From contig CP054838.1 of NCBI GenBank assembly GCA_028768545.1, positions 4,089,001 to 4,153,000 on the forward strand: DNA of 64,000 nucleotides. Reading direction: 5' to 3'. This stretch comes from Desulfobacter sp. Lineage in GTDB: Bacteria > Desulfobacterota > Desulfobacteria > Desulfobacterales > Desulfobacteraceae. This document shows, one piece after another, positions 47,357-55,142 of this stretch. Every line of letters begins with the position of its first letter. The stretch's first letter is position 1. Both the position numbers and the translations under genes were made by a program. The notes under the pieces were generated by a model. The model ran no database searches, had not been told where the DNA came from, and saw only the letters and a list, made by a program, of their open reading frames with translations.

Positions 47357-48348
47357 GTCTTGTTCACCCCTGGTCCGGCCCTTTTAACCGTCAAGACACC
47401 TCAGGCCTGGTTGGCCTGCCCCTGCCCCAAAAATTCAAAAATGCATTCAAAGAAAAACGCTGGTGCTATGCCGGAATTGTATCCGACGATATTTTTTTCG
47501 GGGCAGCCGTTGTCCACCTCGGATATGCAGCCTCTGGATTCTGTTTCGGGTTTGACAGAAAGACCAAAAAAATGGTGGAATATACAAAGGTGGGCCTTCC
47601 CACAAACCAGGTCCGGTATGACCGGAATCCGGAATCCGGCACCTGTTGGTTTAAAAGGGGTCAAAACCTCATTGAGATTTCAGGGTGCCGTCCCCAGCGA
47701 AAACTCAAGGTCAACCTTAAAGAAAAAAACCTGACCGCAGATATTGATATTTTCCCGCCCGACTCAGGGTTTGCCCCCATGCATTTCCCCATGGACATGG
47801 GCCGCGGTAAAAACGCCTTTACCACCAAGGCTGCCGGGTTGAGCGCCAAAGGCCATATCAAGATGGGGGATAAACACTATTTTTTATCCCCTGAAACAGG
47901 ATTTGCCATTTTTGACTGGACCCATGGGGCCTATCCCCGGCAGACCTTTTGGAACTGGGCCTGCGGGGCCGGACAGACCCGGGATAAAACGGATACAAAT
48001 GAGACACAGGCCATTGGGTTTAATTTTTCAAAGGGGGTGTATGAAAACGGGAGACTGGAAAATACCCTGTGGATCAACGGGAAGCCTGAGCCGGTATCGG
48101 CCGTGGACTTTTCCTATGATCCCAAAAATCCGACAGCTCCCTGGGAGATCGTATCAACTGAGCCGAAAATAAAGCTGAGGTTTACCCCGGAAGGCATGCG
48201 CCAGGCCAATGACAATTTCATTGTTCTGGCCAGCCGATTTATCCAGCCCTGCGGCCGGTTCAAAGGAGAAATCACCTTAAAATCCGGCCAGACCCTTGTC
48301 TTAAAAAACACAGGCGGAGTGGTTGAAGAACACTATGCCAAATGGTAG
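47353..48348 (+). CDS. DUF2804-family protein
   Basis: A 331-residue protein matching the DUF2804 pattern (RWCYAGIVSDDIFFGAAVVHLGYAASGFCFGFDR; FPMDMGRGKNAFTTKAAGLSAKGHI; FDWTHGAYPRQTFWNWACGAG). It looks like a beta-rich lipocalin-like or hydroxyneurosporene-synthase-like fold. Function is unknown. Translational coupling to tag (4-base overlap) is the only clue and may be incidental. Confidence 0.82.
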   Translation: MSLVHPWSGPFNRQDTSGLVGLPLPQKFKNAFKEKRWCYAGIVSDDIFFGAAVVHLGYAASGFCFGFDRKTKKMVEYTKVGLPTNQVRYDRNPESGTCWFKRGQNLIEISGCRPQRKLKVNLKEKNLTADIDIFPPDSGFAPMHFPMDMGRGKNAFTTKAAGLSAKGHIKMGDKHYFLSPETGFAIFDWTHGAYPRQTFWNWACGAGQTRDKTDTNETQAIGFNFSKGVYENGRLENTLWINGKPEPVSAVDFSYDPKNPTAPWEIVSTEPKIKLRFTPEGMRQANDNFIVLASRFIQPCGRFKGEITLKSGQTLVLKNTGGVVEEHYAKW

Positions 48349-48429
48349 TTTTAACCTCAGGTAAAAGGCTTTAACGCCCTATGGGCAATGAATTTTATAA
48401 CCTGTTCAAGTAAAAAAGGAAACTCAGCC

Positions 48430-49992
48430 ATGATCCTTGTCACAGCAGCACAGATGCAGGCCATGGACCAAAAGACCATTCATGAATTTGGCATCCCGGG
48501 ACGGGTACTCATGGAAAATACAGGAAGAGGCGCCCTGGAAATGCTGGTAGATCTTTTCGACCCCATTGAAAACCACAGGGTGGCCATTGTTGCGGGCCGG
48601 GGAAACAACGGCGGGGATGGATTTGTCATAGGCCGCTACCTCATGGAAATGGGGGTAAGCGTCAGTTTTTTTCTCCTGTCCGACCGGAACCGGGTCACAG
48701 GGGATGCCAAGGCAAATATGGCCCTGGCAGAAACCCTTCTGGCCCAGCATCCAGACTCCCAGTTCATTGAGATACCGGATGCGCCGGCCTTTAACAGGTA
48801 TTTTGAACATCTATTGGACCATGACCTTTTTGTGGATGCGATTTTCGGAACCGGGCTCAACTCAGATATCCGAGGTTTTTTCGAGGAGGTGATCACCTGC
48901 CTGAACCAGTCTGGCAAACCTGTTTTCAGCGTGGATATTCCCTCGGGCATTCATGCGGACACAGGCAAAGTCTGCGGGGTGGCCATTGAGGCCGATGCCA
49001 CGGCCACCTTTGGCTTTGCCAAGGCAGGCCAGGTCCTGTATCCGGGCAATTTTCACACCAATGACCTGGAAATCATTGACATCGGCATTCCCGGCCACAT
49101 TGCCAAGGCTGAAACCCCAACGCTTTTTTTACCTGAGATAAAAGAGGTGGCCAGCCTTTTGCCCCCAAGAGCCTTTGTTTCCCACAAGGGAAATTTCGGC
49201 CATGTGATGGTCCTGGCAGGGTCGCCGGGTAAAACAGGGGCCGCAGCCCTTTGCGCCAATGCTGCCATGCGCAGCGGTGCAGGCCTTGTGACCTTGGGGA
49301 TTCCTGAAAAACTCATGGATGTGATCGAACCCATGGTGATCGAACCCATGACCCTGGGGCTTGCCCAGACAGACTCAGGCGGTCTGTCAGCAAAGGCGGC
49401 CGGCCCTGTTCTGGACCAGATAAAAGACAAGCAGGTCCTGGCCATTGGGCCTGGAATCGGCACAGATCCCCAGACCCGGACGCTTTTAAAAGAACTTGTA
49501 AAAAAATCCCATCTGCCCATGGTTATTGACGCGGACGGCCTCAACTGCCTGGCCGGGGATCCCGATATTTTCCGATCCGCAAAAGCGCCGGTCATACTCA
49601 CCCCCCACCCCGGAGAAATGGGGCGGCTGACCCATAAAACAGCCCAAGAAATCCAGGCCGACCGGTTGGCCATTGCCCAAGGCTTTTCAAAAAAATTTAA
49701 TCTTATCCTGGTGCTCAAAGGGGCCCAGTCCCTGGTCGCCTGTCCGGACGGCACCTGTTTTATCTGCCCCACGGGCAACCCCGGAATGGCGTCAGGGGGC
49801 ATGGGGGATGTGCTCACCGGCATGATCGCAGGGTTTTTGGGGCAGGGCCTGGCCCCCGAGGCTGCCGCGCTCACTGCGGTTTTCGTCCATGGCCTGTGCG
49901 GAGACCGCTTGGCTGAAAACCATGCTGTGGGCTTTCTGGCATCTGACATGGTCAATGAGATTCCTGCAGCGATAGAGGACTTGCAACCATGA
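48430..49992 (+). CDS. nnr: Bifunctional NAD(P)H-hydrate epimerase / ADP-dependent dehydratase
   Basis: The 520-residue protein fuses a YjeF_N epimerase (about 1-215: VTAAQMQAMDQKTI, GRGNNGGDGFVIGRYL, VDAIFGTGL, VDIPSGIHADTG) to a YjeF_C dehydratase (about 225-510: HKGNFGHVMVLAGSPGKTGAA, VIDADGLNCL, LTPHPGEMGRL, CPTGNPGMASGGMGDVLTG). It repairs hydrated NAD(P)H. I start at ATG 48430 behind AAGGAAA. It overlaps tsaE in ATGA, the usual pairing in many bacteria. Confidence 0.96.
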   Translation: MILVTAAQMQAMDQKTIHEFGIPGRVLMENTGRGALEMLVDLFDPIENHRVAIVAGRGNNGGDGFVIGRYLMEMGVSVSFFLLSDRNRVTGDAKANMALAETLLAQHPDSQFIEIPDAPAFNRYFEHLLDHDLFVDAIFGTGLNSDIRGFFEEVITCLNQSGKPVFSVDIPSGIHADTGKVCGVAIEADATATFGFAKAGQVLYPGNFHTNDLEIIDIGIPGHIAKAETPTLFLPEIKEVASLLPPRAFVSHKGNFGHVMVLAGSPGKTGAAALCANAAMRSGAGLVTLGIPEKLMDVIEPMVIEPMTLGLAQTDSGGLSAKAAGPVLDQIKDKQVLAIGPGIGTDPQTRTLLKELVKKSHLPMVIDADGLNCLAGDPDIFRSAKAPVILTPHPGEMGRLTHKTAQEIQADRLAIAQGFSKKFNLILVLKGAQSLVACPDGTCFICPTGNPGMASGGMGDVLTGMIAGFLGQGLAPEAAALTAVFVHGLCGDRLAENHAVGFLASDMVNEIPAAIEDLQP

Positions 49993-50462
49993 TCAGCCTG
50001 GTCTCTGAATCTGCCCAGACCACAGCAGATCTGGGCTGTAAAATCGGTACCCACCTGTCAACCCTGACCAATGGGTTTGCCATCGCCCTCACAGGGGATC
50101 TGGGCACGGGAAAAACCTGCTTTGTCCAGGGACTGGCCCAGGGCCTCATGGTGGATCAGGGGTATTATATCACCAGCCCCACCTTTAATATCATCAATGA
50201 ATATCCTGCCCGGTCCAAGCGGCTTGTACACATGGACCTATACCGCTTGTCAGATGCAGAGGAACTTGAATACCTCGGAATTGAAGACCTTTTAGGAGAG
50301 GATGCGGTCCTGGCTGTGGAGTGGCCGGTATTCTTAGAAGAAACAGGGTTTAAGTTCGATCTTGAATTACGGTTTGAATTTGACAAGGATTTTAACCGGG
50401 TGATTTCCATTTTTCCGTCTGGACAACACGGAACAAATCTGTTAAGCAGTTTGATTCTATAA
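49989..50462 (+). CDS. tsaE: tRNA N6-threonylcarbamoyladenosine ATPase subunit TsaE
   Basis: The 157-residue P-loop ATPase has GDLGTGKTCFVQGLA (Walker A), TSPTFNIINEY and the MDLYRL motif of TsaE. With TsaB and TsaD it makes the t6A modification at position 37 of ANN-decoding tRNAs. Length normal. It overlaps nnr and precedes lysC by 34 bases. Confidence 0.96.
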   Translation: MISLVSESAQTTADLGCKIGTHLSTLTNGFAIALTGDLGTGKTCFVQGLAQGLMVDQGYYITSPTFNIINEYPARSKRLVHMDLYRLSDAEELEYLGIEDLLGEDAVLAVEWPVFLEETGFKFDLELRFEFDKDFNRVISIFPSGQHGTNLLSSLIL

Positions 50463-50496
50463 ATAAACGAATGATACCCAATATTCAGGAGAAATT

Positions 50497-51714
50497 ATGT
50501 CGTTAAGGGTTCAAAAATACGGCGGCACGTCAGTGGCAGATATCGAACGGATCTCCCATGTGGCTGACCGGGTGCAAAAAGCCCATGACCAAGGAGACCA
50601 GGTGGTGGTGGTACTCTCTGCCATGGCCGGAGTAACAGACAAACTCATTGCCCTGGCCAACCAGGCATCATCGGCCCCGGACAAAAGAGAACTGGATGTA
50701 TTGCTGGCCACAGGCGAACAGACCACGGCAGCCATCCTGGCCATGATGCTCAAGGCCAGGGGATACAAAGCCAAATCCTTTTTAGGGTTCCAGGCCGGGA
50801 TCCACACGGATCACATGTCCGGAAAGGCAAGGATACTTGATATTGACAGCCAAAAATTAAAAATGGCCCTAGATGAAGGGCAGATTGTCGTGGTTGCAGG
50901 ATTCCAGGGCGCAGACGACGAGGGAGACATTACCACCCTGGGCCGGGGAGGATCTGATACCTCAGCCGTTGCCATTGCCGCCTCCGTCAAGGCGGATGTC
51001 TGTGAAATATTTACAGATGTGGACGGCGTCTATACCACGGATCCCAGAATCTGTCCCGATGCCAAAAAGATATCTGCCATTTCCTACGAAGAAATGCTTG
51101 AGATGGCCATTCTCGGAGCAAAGGTGCTCCAGATCAGGTCCGTAGAATTTGCAAAAAAATACAATGTGCCCGTACATGTCCGGTCATCATTTAACGAGGA
51201 GGAAGGAACCATGGTTATCAATGAAAGCGCTGATATGGAAAGTCCGGTTGTATCAGGCATTACCTGTGACATGAATGAAGCAAGGATCACCCTGAAACGG
51301 GTTCCGGATCAGCCCGGGGTCTCTGCAAAAATCTTCGGCCCCCTGGCCGAGGCGGAAATCATGGTGGACATGATCATCCAGAATACCCGGAGCCAGGGCG
51401 AAACCGACCTGACCTTCACCGTCACCAATGATGATTTTGAACGGGCCAAAGAAATCTCCGAAGCTGTTGCCAAAAAAATAGGCGCAGGGGAAATCAAAAC
51501 CGCCACGGAAATTGCCAAAGTATCGGTCATCGGCCTGGGCATGAAGAGTCATTCAGGGGTGGCTGCCACTATGTTCGAGGCCCTGGCCTCTGAAAACATT
51601 AATATCAGATTAATCTCCACCTCTGAGATCAGAATTTCCTGTGTAATCTTGTCAAAATATGCAGAACTTGCAGTCAGAACCCTGCACGCGGCATTTGGAC
51701 TGGACCAGGAATAA
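50497..51714 (+). CDS. lysC: Aspartate kinase
   Basis: The 405-residue enzyme has VQKYGGTSVADIERI, VVVLSAMAGVTD, TLGRGGSDTSAVAIA and DVDGVYTTDPR, followed by two ACT domains (SGITCDMNEARITLKRVPDQPG; VIGLGMKSHSGVAATMFEALA). It phosphorylates aspartate for lysine, threonine and methionine synthesis, and the ACT domains suggest feedback control by lysine and/or threonine. CAGGAG precedes the ATG. A strong terminator follows. Confidence 0.97.
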   Translation: MSLRVQKYGGTSVADIERISHVADRVQKAHDQGDQVVVVLSAMAGVTDKLIALANQASSAPDKRELDVLLATGEQTTAAILAMMLKARGYKAKSFLGFQAGIHTDHMSGKARILDIDSQKLKMALDEGQIVVVAGFQGADDEGDITTLGRGGSDTSAVAIAASVKADVCEIFTDVDGVYTTDPRICPDAKKISAISYEEMLEMAILGAKVLQIRSVEFAKKYNVPVHVRSSFNEEEGTMVINESADMESPVVSGITCDMNEARITLKRVPDQPGVSAKIFGPLAEAEIMVDMIIQNTRSQGETDLTFTVTNDDFERAKEISEAVAKKIGAGEIKTATEIAKVSVIGLGMKSHSGVAATMFEALASENINIRLISTSEIRISCVILSKYAELAVRTLHAAFGLDQE

Positions 51715-51731
51715 TCCCTCCAACGCATCAG

Positions 51732-51764
51732 AAAAAGCCCGGACAAATGCCCGGGCTTTTTTTT
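51732..51764. terminator. Bidirectional terminator between lysC and pyrF
   Basis: AAAAAGCCCGG and CCGGGCTTTTT form an 11-bp stem with an 8-nt loop, followed by T8 on the plus strand and preceded by A5 that becomes a T-tract on the minus strand. It ends two convergent genes; the pyrF stop abuts it. Confidence 0.95.
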
Positions 51765-52494
51765 ACAAAGAGTGTAATACCATCTCAACTTCCTGGGCCA
51801 CCATTTCAGCGGCCTTGACAGGATCTTTTGCATCCCTGATGGGCCTGCCGATGACAAGATAATCACTGCCGGCCAGGACAGCCTGTCCAGGGGTGGTGAT
51901 CCGTTTTTGATCATCCTGGGCCAATAAACTCCAATCCGGCCGAATACCAGGGGTCACGGCCAAAAATGACTTGCCCAGGCTCTGTTTGATCATGGTGGTT
52001 TCCCTGCCGGAACAGACCACGCCGGCACACCCGGCTGCCTCGGCCATCTTTGCCCGGAGCATGACAAGATCCATGGGAGACTGCACATAGGCCTCTTTGA
52101 ACCCCCCGGCTTTGACAGCAGAGGCATCATTGTCCGTGAGCAAAGTAACCCCGAGGACCTTTAAATTCCCGCCGCCGGCCTTGACTGCCGATTCAAGCAT
52201 ATCAATTGAAGAGGAACAATGCACCGTAATAAGATCCACGCCTAAATCCGCCACCCGGGTCATGGCCCGGCCAACGGTCGCCGAAATATCATGAAGCTTA
52301 AGATCCAGAAAAATTTCAGCCCGGGTCAATGATCTGATCGTTTCCACAACCGAGTGGCCCTGGGAAATAAAAAGTTCCAGACCGATCTTGAACATGCCCA
52401 CATGGCCGTCCAAAATCCGAACATGGGATATCGCCTCTTCCATTGAGGGAAAATCCAAGGGAAATACAATATAATCCTTACCGTTTTTCTGCAT
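51763..52494 (-). CDS. pyrF: Orotidine 5'-phosphate decarboxylase
   Basis: The 243-residue TIM-barrel enzyme has VFPLDFPSMEEA, the catalytic FLDLKLHDISATVGRAM, VTPGIRP and the phosphate-binding DYLVIGRPI. It makes UMP. I start at ATG 52494 (MQKNGKDYIVF) behind AGGA, where homologues begin; the frame continues 16 codons upstream to 52542. It stands alone on the minus strand. Length normal. Confidence 0.94.
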   Translation of the reverse strand: MQKNGKDYIVFPLDFPSMEEAISHVRILDGHVGMFKIGLELFISQGHSVVETIRSLTRAEIFLDLKLHDISATVGRAMTRVADLGVDLITVHCSSSIDMLESAVKAGGGNLKVLGVTLLTDNDASAVKAGGFKEAYVQSPMDLVMLRAKMAEAAGCAGVVCSGRETTMIKQSLGKSFLAVTPGIRPDWSLLAQDDQKRITTPGQAVLAGSDYLVIGRPIRDAKDPVKAAEMVAQEVEMVLHSL

Positions 52495-53053
52495 AATTTG
52501 GTCCTGTTTACCCGTTATTTTATAATCAAAGTTTAACATCATACCATAAACATCGGGAGATTTCCCGGGTAAAATAGAGGGGCATCAAGCAGGACTTTTT
52601 CAATATTTTCCGCCATGGCGGTGAAAATCAAAACAATGTCCAGCAAAAAACCTTGGACAGACCCTCTGTGATTTCGCAGACCTTGGACAGACCCTCTGTG
52701 ATTTCGCAGACTAGGATAAATTTAAAAAATCAGGAAAACAAAGAGCATCCCAACCCGCATATTTCACGAATTGAGTTTGCTTTAGCTGCAAGGCCCAGGC
52801 CGTGAAGTCGTAAAATATTCGGGATAAACGAGTTATCATCTCTTTATCTCGTTTGACTTCCGGGCAATTCATCCTGGTAGAAAACCTTGCAGGCCTGGAA
52901 AACAGACTGTCCGCCCCATGATTAAACATATTGATAAAATTTTGGTTTGCTTCTTTGATATGAATCTGATAACAGATGGATATTCATTAGTCGGAAATTA
53001 CAAATGCAGTATAATATTTATTATAAATTCTTGGGGTAAACACCTTAATTATT
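52495..53053. other. Intergenic region with a 30-bp tandem repeat
   Basis: This 559-base gap between pyrF and a response regulator holds an exact 30-bp tandem duplication (52651-52710). A 72-codon open frame on the minus strand (52711-52929) resembles no family I know and has no clear ribosome-binding site, so it is not called. The right end is AT-rich and probably contains the promoter of the downstream regulator/cyclase pair. Confidence 0.45.
52651..52710. repeat. Exact 30-bp tandem duplication
   Basis: Two identical 30-base units (52651-52680 and 52681-52710) begin CCTTGGACAG and end ATTTCGCAGA. Each can fold a 7-bp hairpin (TCTGTGA / TCGCAGA, one G-U). Only two copies and no spacer, so it is not CRISPR-like. 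Confidence 0.9.
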
Positions 53054-53566
53054 ATGACTGACGATACCAAATCCAGGCAGGCGCTGATTGATGAAATCAA
53101 TGCCCTTTCCGCGGAAAACAAACGATTAAAACAGGCGCTTTCTTGTTCCCAGCCGGATCTTAAATCCGGTCAAAAAGCAAAATCAGTACAAGGGAAAACC
53201 ATACTCATCGTAGACGATAATGAGCATACCAGAACCCTTGTCGCAGACATGGTCATGGAACTTGGATATGATGGGGTGGAGGCTGCCACGCCAGACGATG
53301 CCATAAGTTTTTTTTCAAGCGCTCAGGACAAAATTGACCTGATCATCTCGGACATTGTCATGCCCGGAGGAGACGGGCCTGCCATGGTCAATAAAATCCT
53401 GAAAATCAAACCCGACATCAAGGTCATTTTCATGTCCGGATACGCAGAGGACGAAATTGTTCACGATGCCGTGTATCAAATCCAGGATTCCTGCACGGCC
53501 TTTATTAAAAAGCCTTTTACCCTGACAGATCTTGAAGCTCTGATTGGGGAACAAATTAATGAATAA
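53054..53566 (+). CDS. Response regulator with N-terminal coil
   Basis: A 170-residue protein: a short helical, probably coiled N-terminus (ALIDEINALSAENKRLKQAL, residues 10-29), a linker, then a receiver with LIVDDNEHTR, phospho-acceptor Asp in LIISDIVMPGGDG, FMSGYAED and FIKKPFTL. The MPGGDGP and MSGYAEDEI patterns match receivers usually attached to hybrid kinases. No output domain. It lies 24 bases before a diguanylate cyclase and may modulate it. Confidence 0.88.
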   Translation: MTDDTKSRQALIDEINALSAENKRLKQALSCSQPDLKSGQKAKSVQGKTILIVDDNEHTRTLVADMVMELGYDGVEAATPDDAISFFSSAQDKIDLIISDIVMPGGDGPAMVNKILKIKPDIKVIFMSGYAEDEIVHDAVYQIQDSCTAFIKKPFTLTDLEALIGEQINE

Positions 53567-53590
53567 TCATCGTTACTAACAGGTTGACTC

Positions 53591-54640
53591 ATGCTTAATC
53601 ATATATATCCCGATACCTTGGAAACCACTGGAAATTATCTGCGCCTGGCCTTAAAACAAATTGCCAAGCACAAACAGCCTTACAATCCCATATCCTACGC
53701 CTTGTGGTATGAGTATGCCTCTGGCCGGAACCCCCAATTAAACAAGGATATTGAGGAATTTGAAAAAAAGGATTCTATTATTCCCTTTGATATGATTCTC
53801 AAGTGGTTCAGAAAATATATTGCGGATCAACAGACCCTGCTGGCTGAAAAAAAGACAAAGAAATTCCAGTCCATTCTCAATGAAATGACCAAGCACCTGG
53901 GCAATTCGGGGGACCGGCTAAACGACCAGGGAAACCGCTTGGAGGCCTATACCAGCCATTTGGGCAAAACCGCTTCCATGGAAGATGTCAGAAATATTTC
54001 CCAGGGTATTATGTCCGAAACCAAATCCATCATCAAAGGCTCCAGCGCCCTGAAACAGGATATGGATGAGACCATGAGTGAAATAGATGCCTTAAAAAAA
54101 GAGCTGGAAGGATTTAAAGAGGCTGCCAAAACCGATATGCTGACAGGCCTGCTCAACCGGCGGGGATTTGATGAGGCTGTTGATTCTGTTATTGAATTAT
54201 CCCATGAAAAGGACTCTCCTTTAACCCTTATTATCACGGATATTGATCATTTTAAAAAAGTCAACGATACCCATGGCCATCTTATCGGGGACAATGTTCT
54301 AAAAATGCTGGCCAAACTCCTCAAGGACCATATTAAAGGCAAGGATATTGCCGCCAGATTCGGGGGGGGGGAAGAATTTATCCTGGTGTTGCCTGAAACC
54401 AACCTGAAAGGCGGATTTATCCTTTCCGAACAGATCCGTCACAGCCTTCAAAACATGCGGTGGCGGACCAAGAATTCGGGCGAACCCATAGGCTCTATCA
54501 CCATTTCCCTGGGCGTGGCCCAGTATAAGAAGGGTGAAGACTTGAACACATTGATTGAAAGGGCAGACAATGCCCTGTACTATGCCAAGGAAAATGGCCG
54601 GAATAAAACCATCACAGAACTGGACATAGAAGCAGCCTGA
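53591..54640 (+). CDS. GGDEF diguanylate cyclase with expanded active-site glycine run
   Basis: The 349-residue protein has an N-terminal sensor-like helical region (about 1-180, typical of cytoplasmic DGCs that begin with a four-helix bundle) and a GGDEF domain from AAKTDMLTGLLNRRGFDEAV. The active-site loop is R-F-G-G-G-E-E-F (F257, Gly258-260, Glu261-262, F263), one Gly more than the usual R-[YF]-G-G-[DE]-E-F, coded by a G10 run. It would make c-di-GMP if the extra Gly is tolerated. An upstream I-site RxxD is not obvious (KDHIKGKD). Probably controlled by the response regulator just upstream. Confidence 0.88.
   Translation: MLNHIYPDTLETTGNYLRLALKQIAKHKQPYNPISYALWYEYASGRNPQLNKDIEEFEKKDSIIPFDMILKWFRKYIADQQTLLAEKKTKKFQSILNEMTKHLGNSGDRLNDQGNRLEAYTSHLGKTASMEDVRNISQGIMSETKSIIKGSSALKQDMDETMSEIDALKKELEGFKEAAKTDMLTGLLNRRGFDEAVDSVIELSHEKDSPLTLIITDIDHFKKVNDTHGHLIGDNVLKMLAKLLKDHIKGKDIAARFGGGEEFILVLPETNLKGGFILSEQIRHSLQNMRWRTKNSGEPIGSITISLGVAQYKKGEDLNTLIERADNALYYAKENGRNKTITELDIEAA
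54362..54371 (+). repeat. G10 homopolymer coding the GGEEF active-site glycines
   Basis: Ten consecutive G encode three Gly codons plus the first base of Glu inside the GGDEF catalytic loop. The family norm needs only two Gly, so the tract looks expanded by three bases; further slippage would shift the frame. Confidence 0.9.
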
Positions 54641-54670
54641 TACCATGAAAACAAACAGATCACCCTGACC

Positions 54671-55129
54671 ATGCTGGTTGAAAATGAACCCGGGGTCACA
54701 GCCAGAATCACAGGACTTTTTGCAGGCAGAGGATGCAATATTGAAACCATCTGCGGCGCCCCAACGGCCAACCCTAAAATGTCTATAATCACCATCACCA
54801 CCCTGACCAGTCCCTTGATGCTTGAACAATGCATGAAACAAATCAAACGGCTGGTCAATGTGATCAAGCTTCGAGATATGACCGGGGAAAGAGCAGTAAA
54901 AAGAGAAATGGCCCTGGTCTGCGTCAAGGCAAATCCAGAACACCAGGAACGCATCAAAACCCTGATCCGGGATTTTGGTGGAAAACTTCTGGACCAGGGC
55001 AGTCTTCACTATATATTTGAAGTCACCGGAGACGAGGATGCCATTGATCTGCTTTTAGAAGAACTGGCACCCTTTGGAATTAAAAAACTGGCCCGCTCCG
55101 GAGTCCTTGCCCTGTACCGGGAATCCTGA
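54671..55129 (+). CDS. ilvN: Acetolactate synthase small (regulatory) subunit, start disturbed
   Basis: The frame MLVENEPGVTARITGLFAGRGCNIETICGAPT is the ACT regulatory domain of acetolactate synthase, followed by the second domain to LARSGVLALYRES. The large subunit gene is not in the window. The first beta-strand (expected MxxxQITLTMLVENEPG) is present in frame as KQITLT but lacks a start: the ATG at 54645 is one base out of frame, so a single-base deletion near 54648-54655 seems to have removed it. The only in-frame ATG (54671) has no ribosome-binding site and would omit about eight residues. Confidence 0.82.
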   Translation: MLVENEPGVTARITGLFAGRGCNIETICGAPTANPKMSIITITTLTSPLMLEQCMKQIKRLVNVIKLRDMTGERAVKREMALVCVKANPEHQERIKTLIRDFGGKLLDQGSLHYIFEVTGDEDAIDLLLEELAPFGIKKLARSGVLALYRES

Positions 55130-55142
55130 TCAAACCATAAAA

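Noticed and set aside
52651..52710. CRISPR repeats
   Set aside because: Only two directly adjacent copies without spacers and no cas genes nearby.
52711..52929. 72-codon minus-strand frame next to the tandem repeat
   Set aside because: No recognisable domain or start signal; could be a relic but cannot be supported.
54299..55009. 236-codon minus-strand frame over the cyclase and ilvN
   Set aside because: Antisense shadow; the plus-strand GGDEF and ACT domains are unmistakable.
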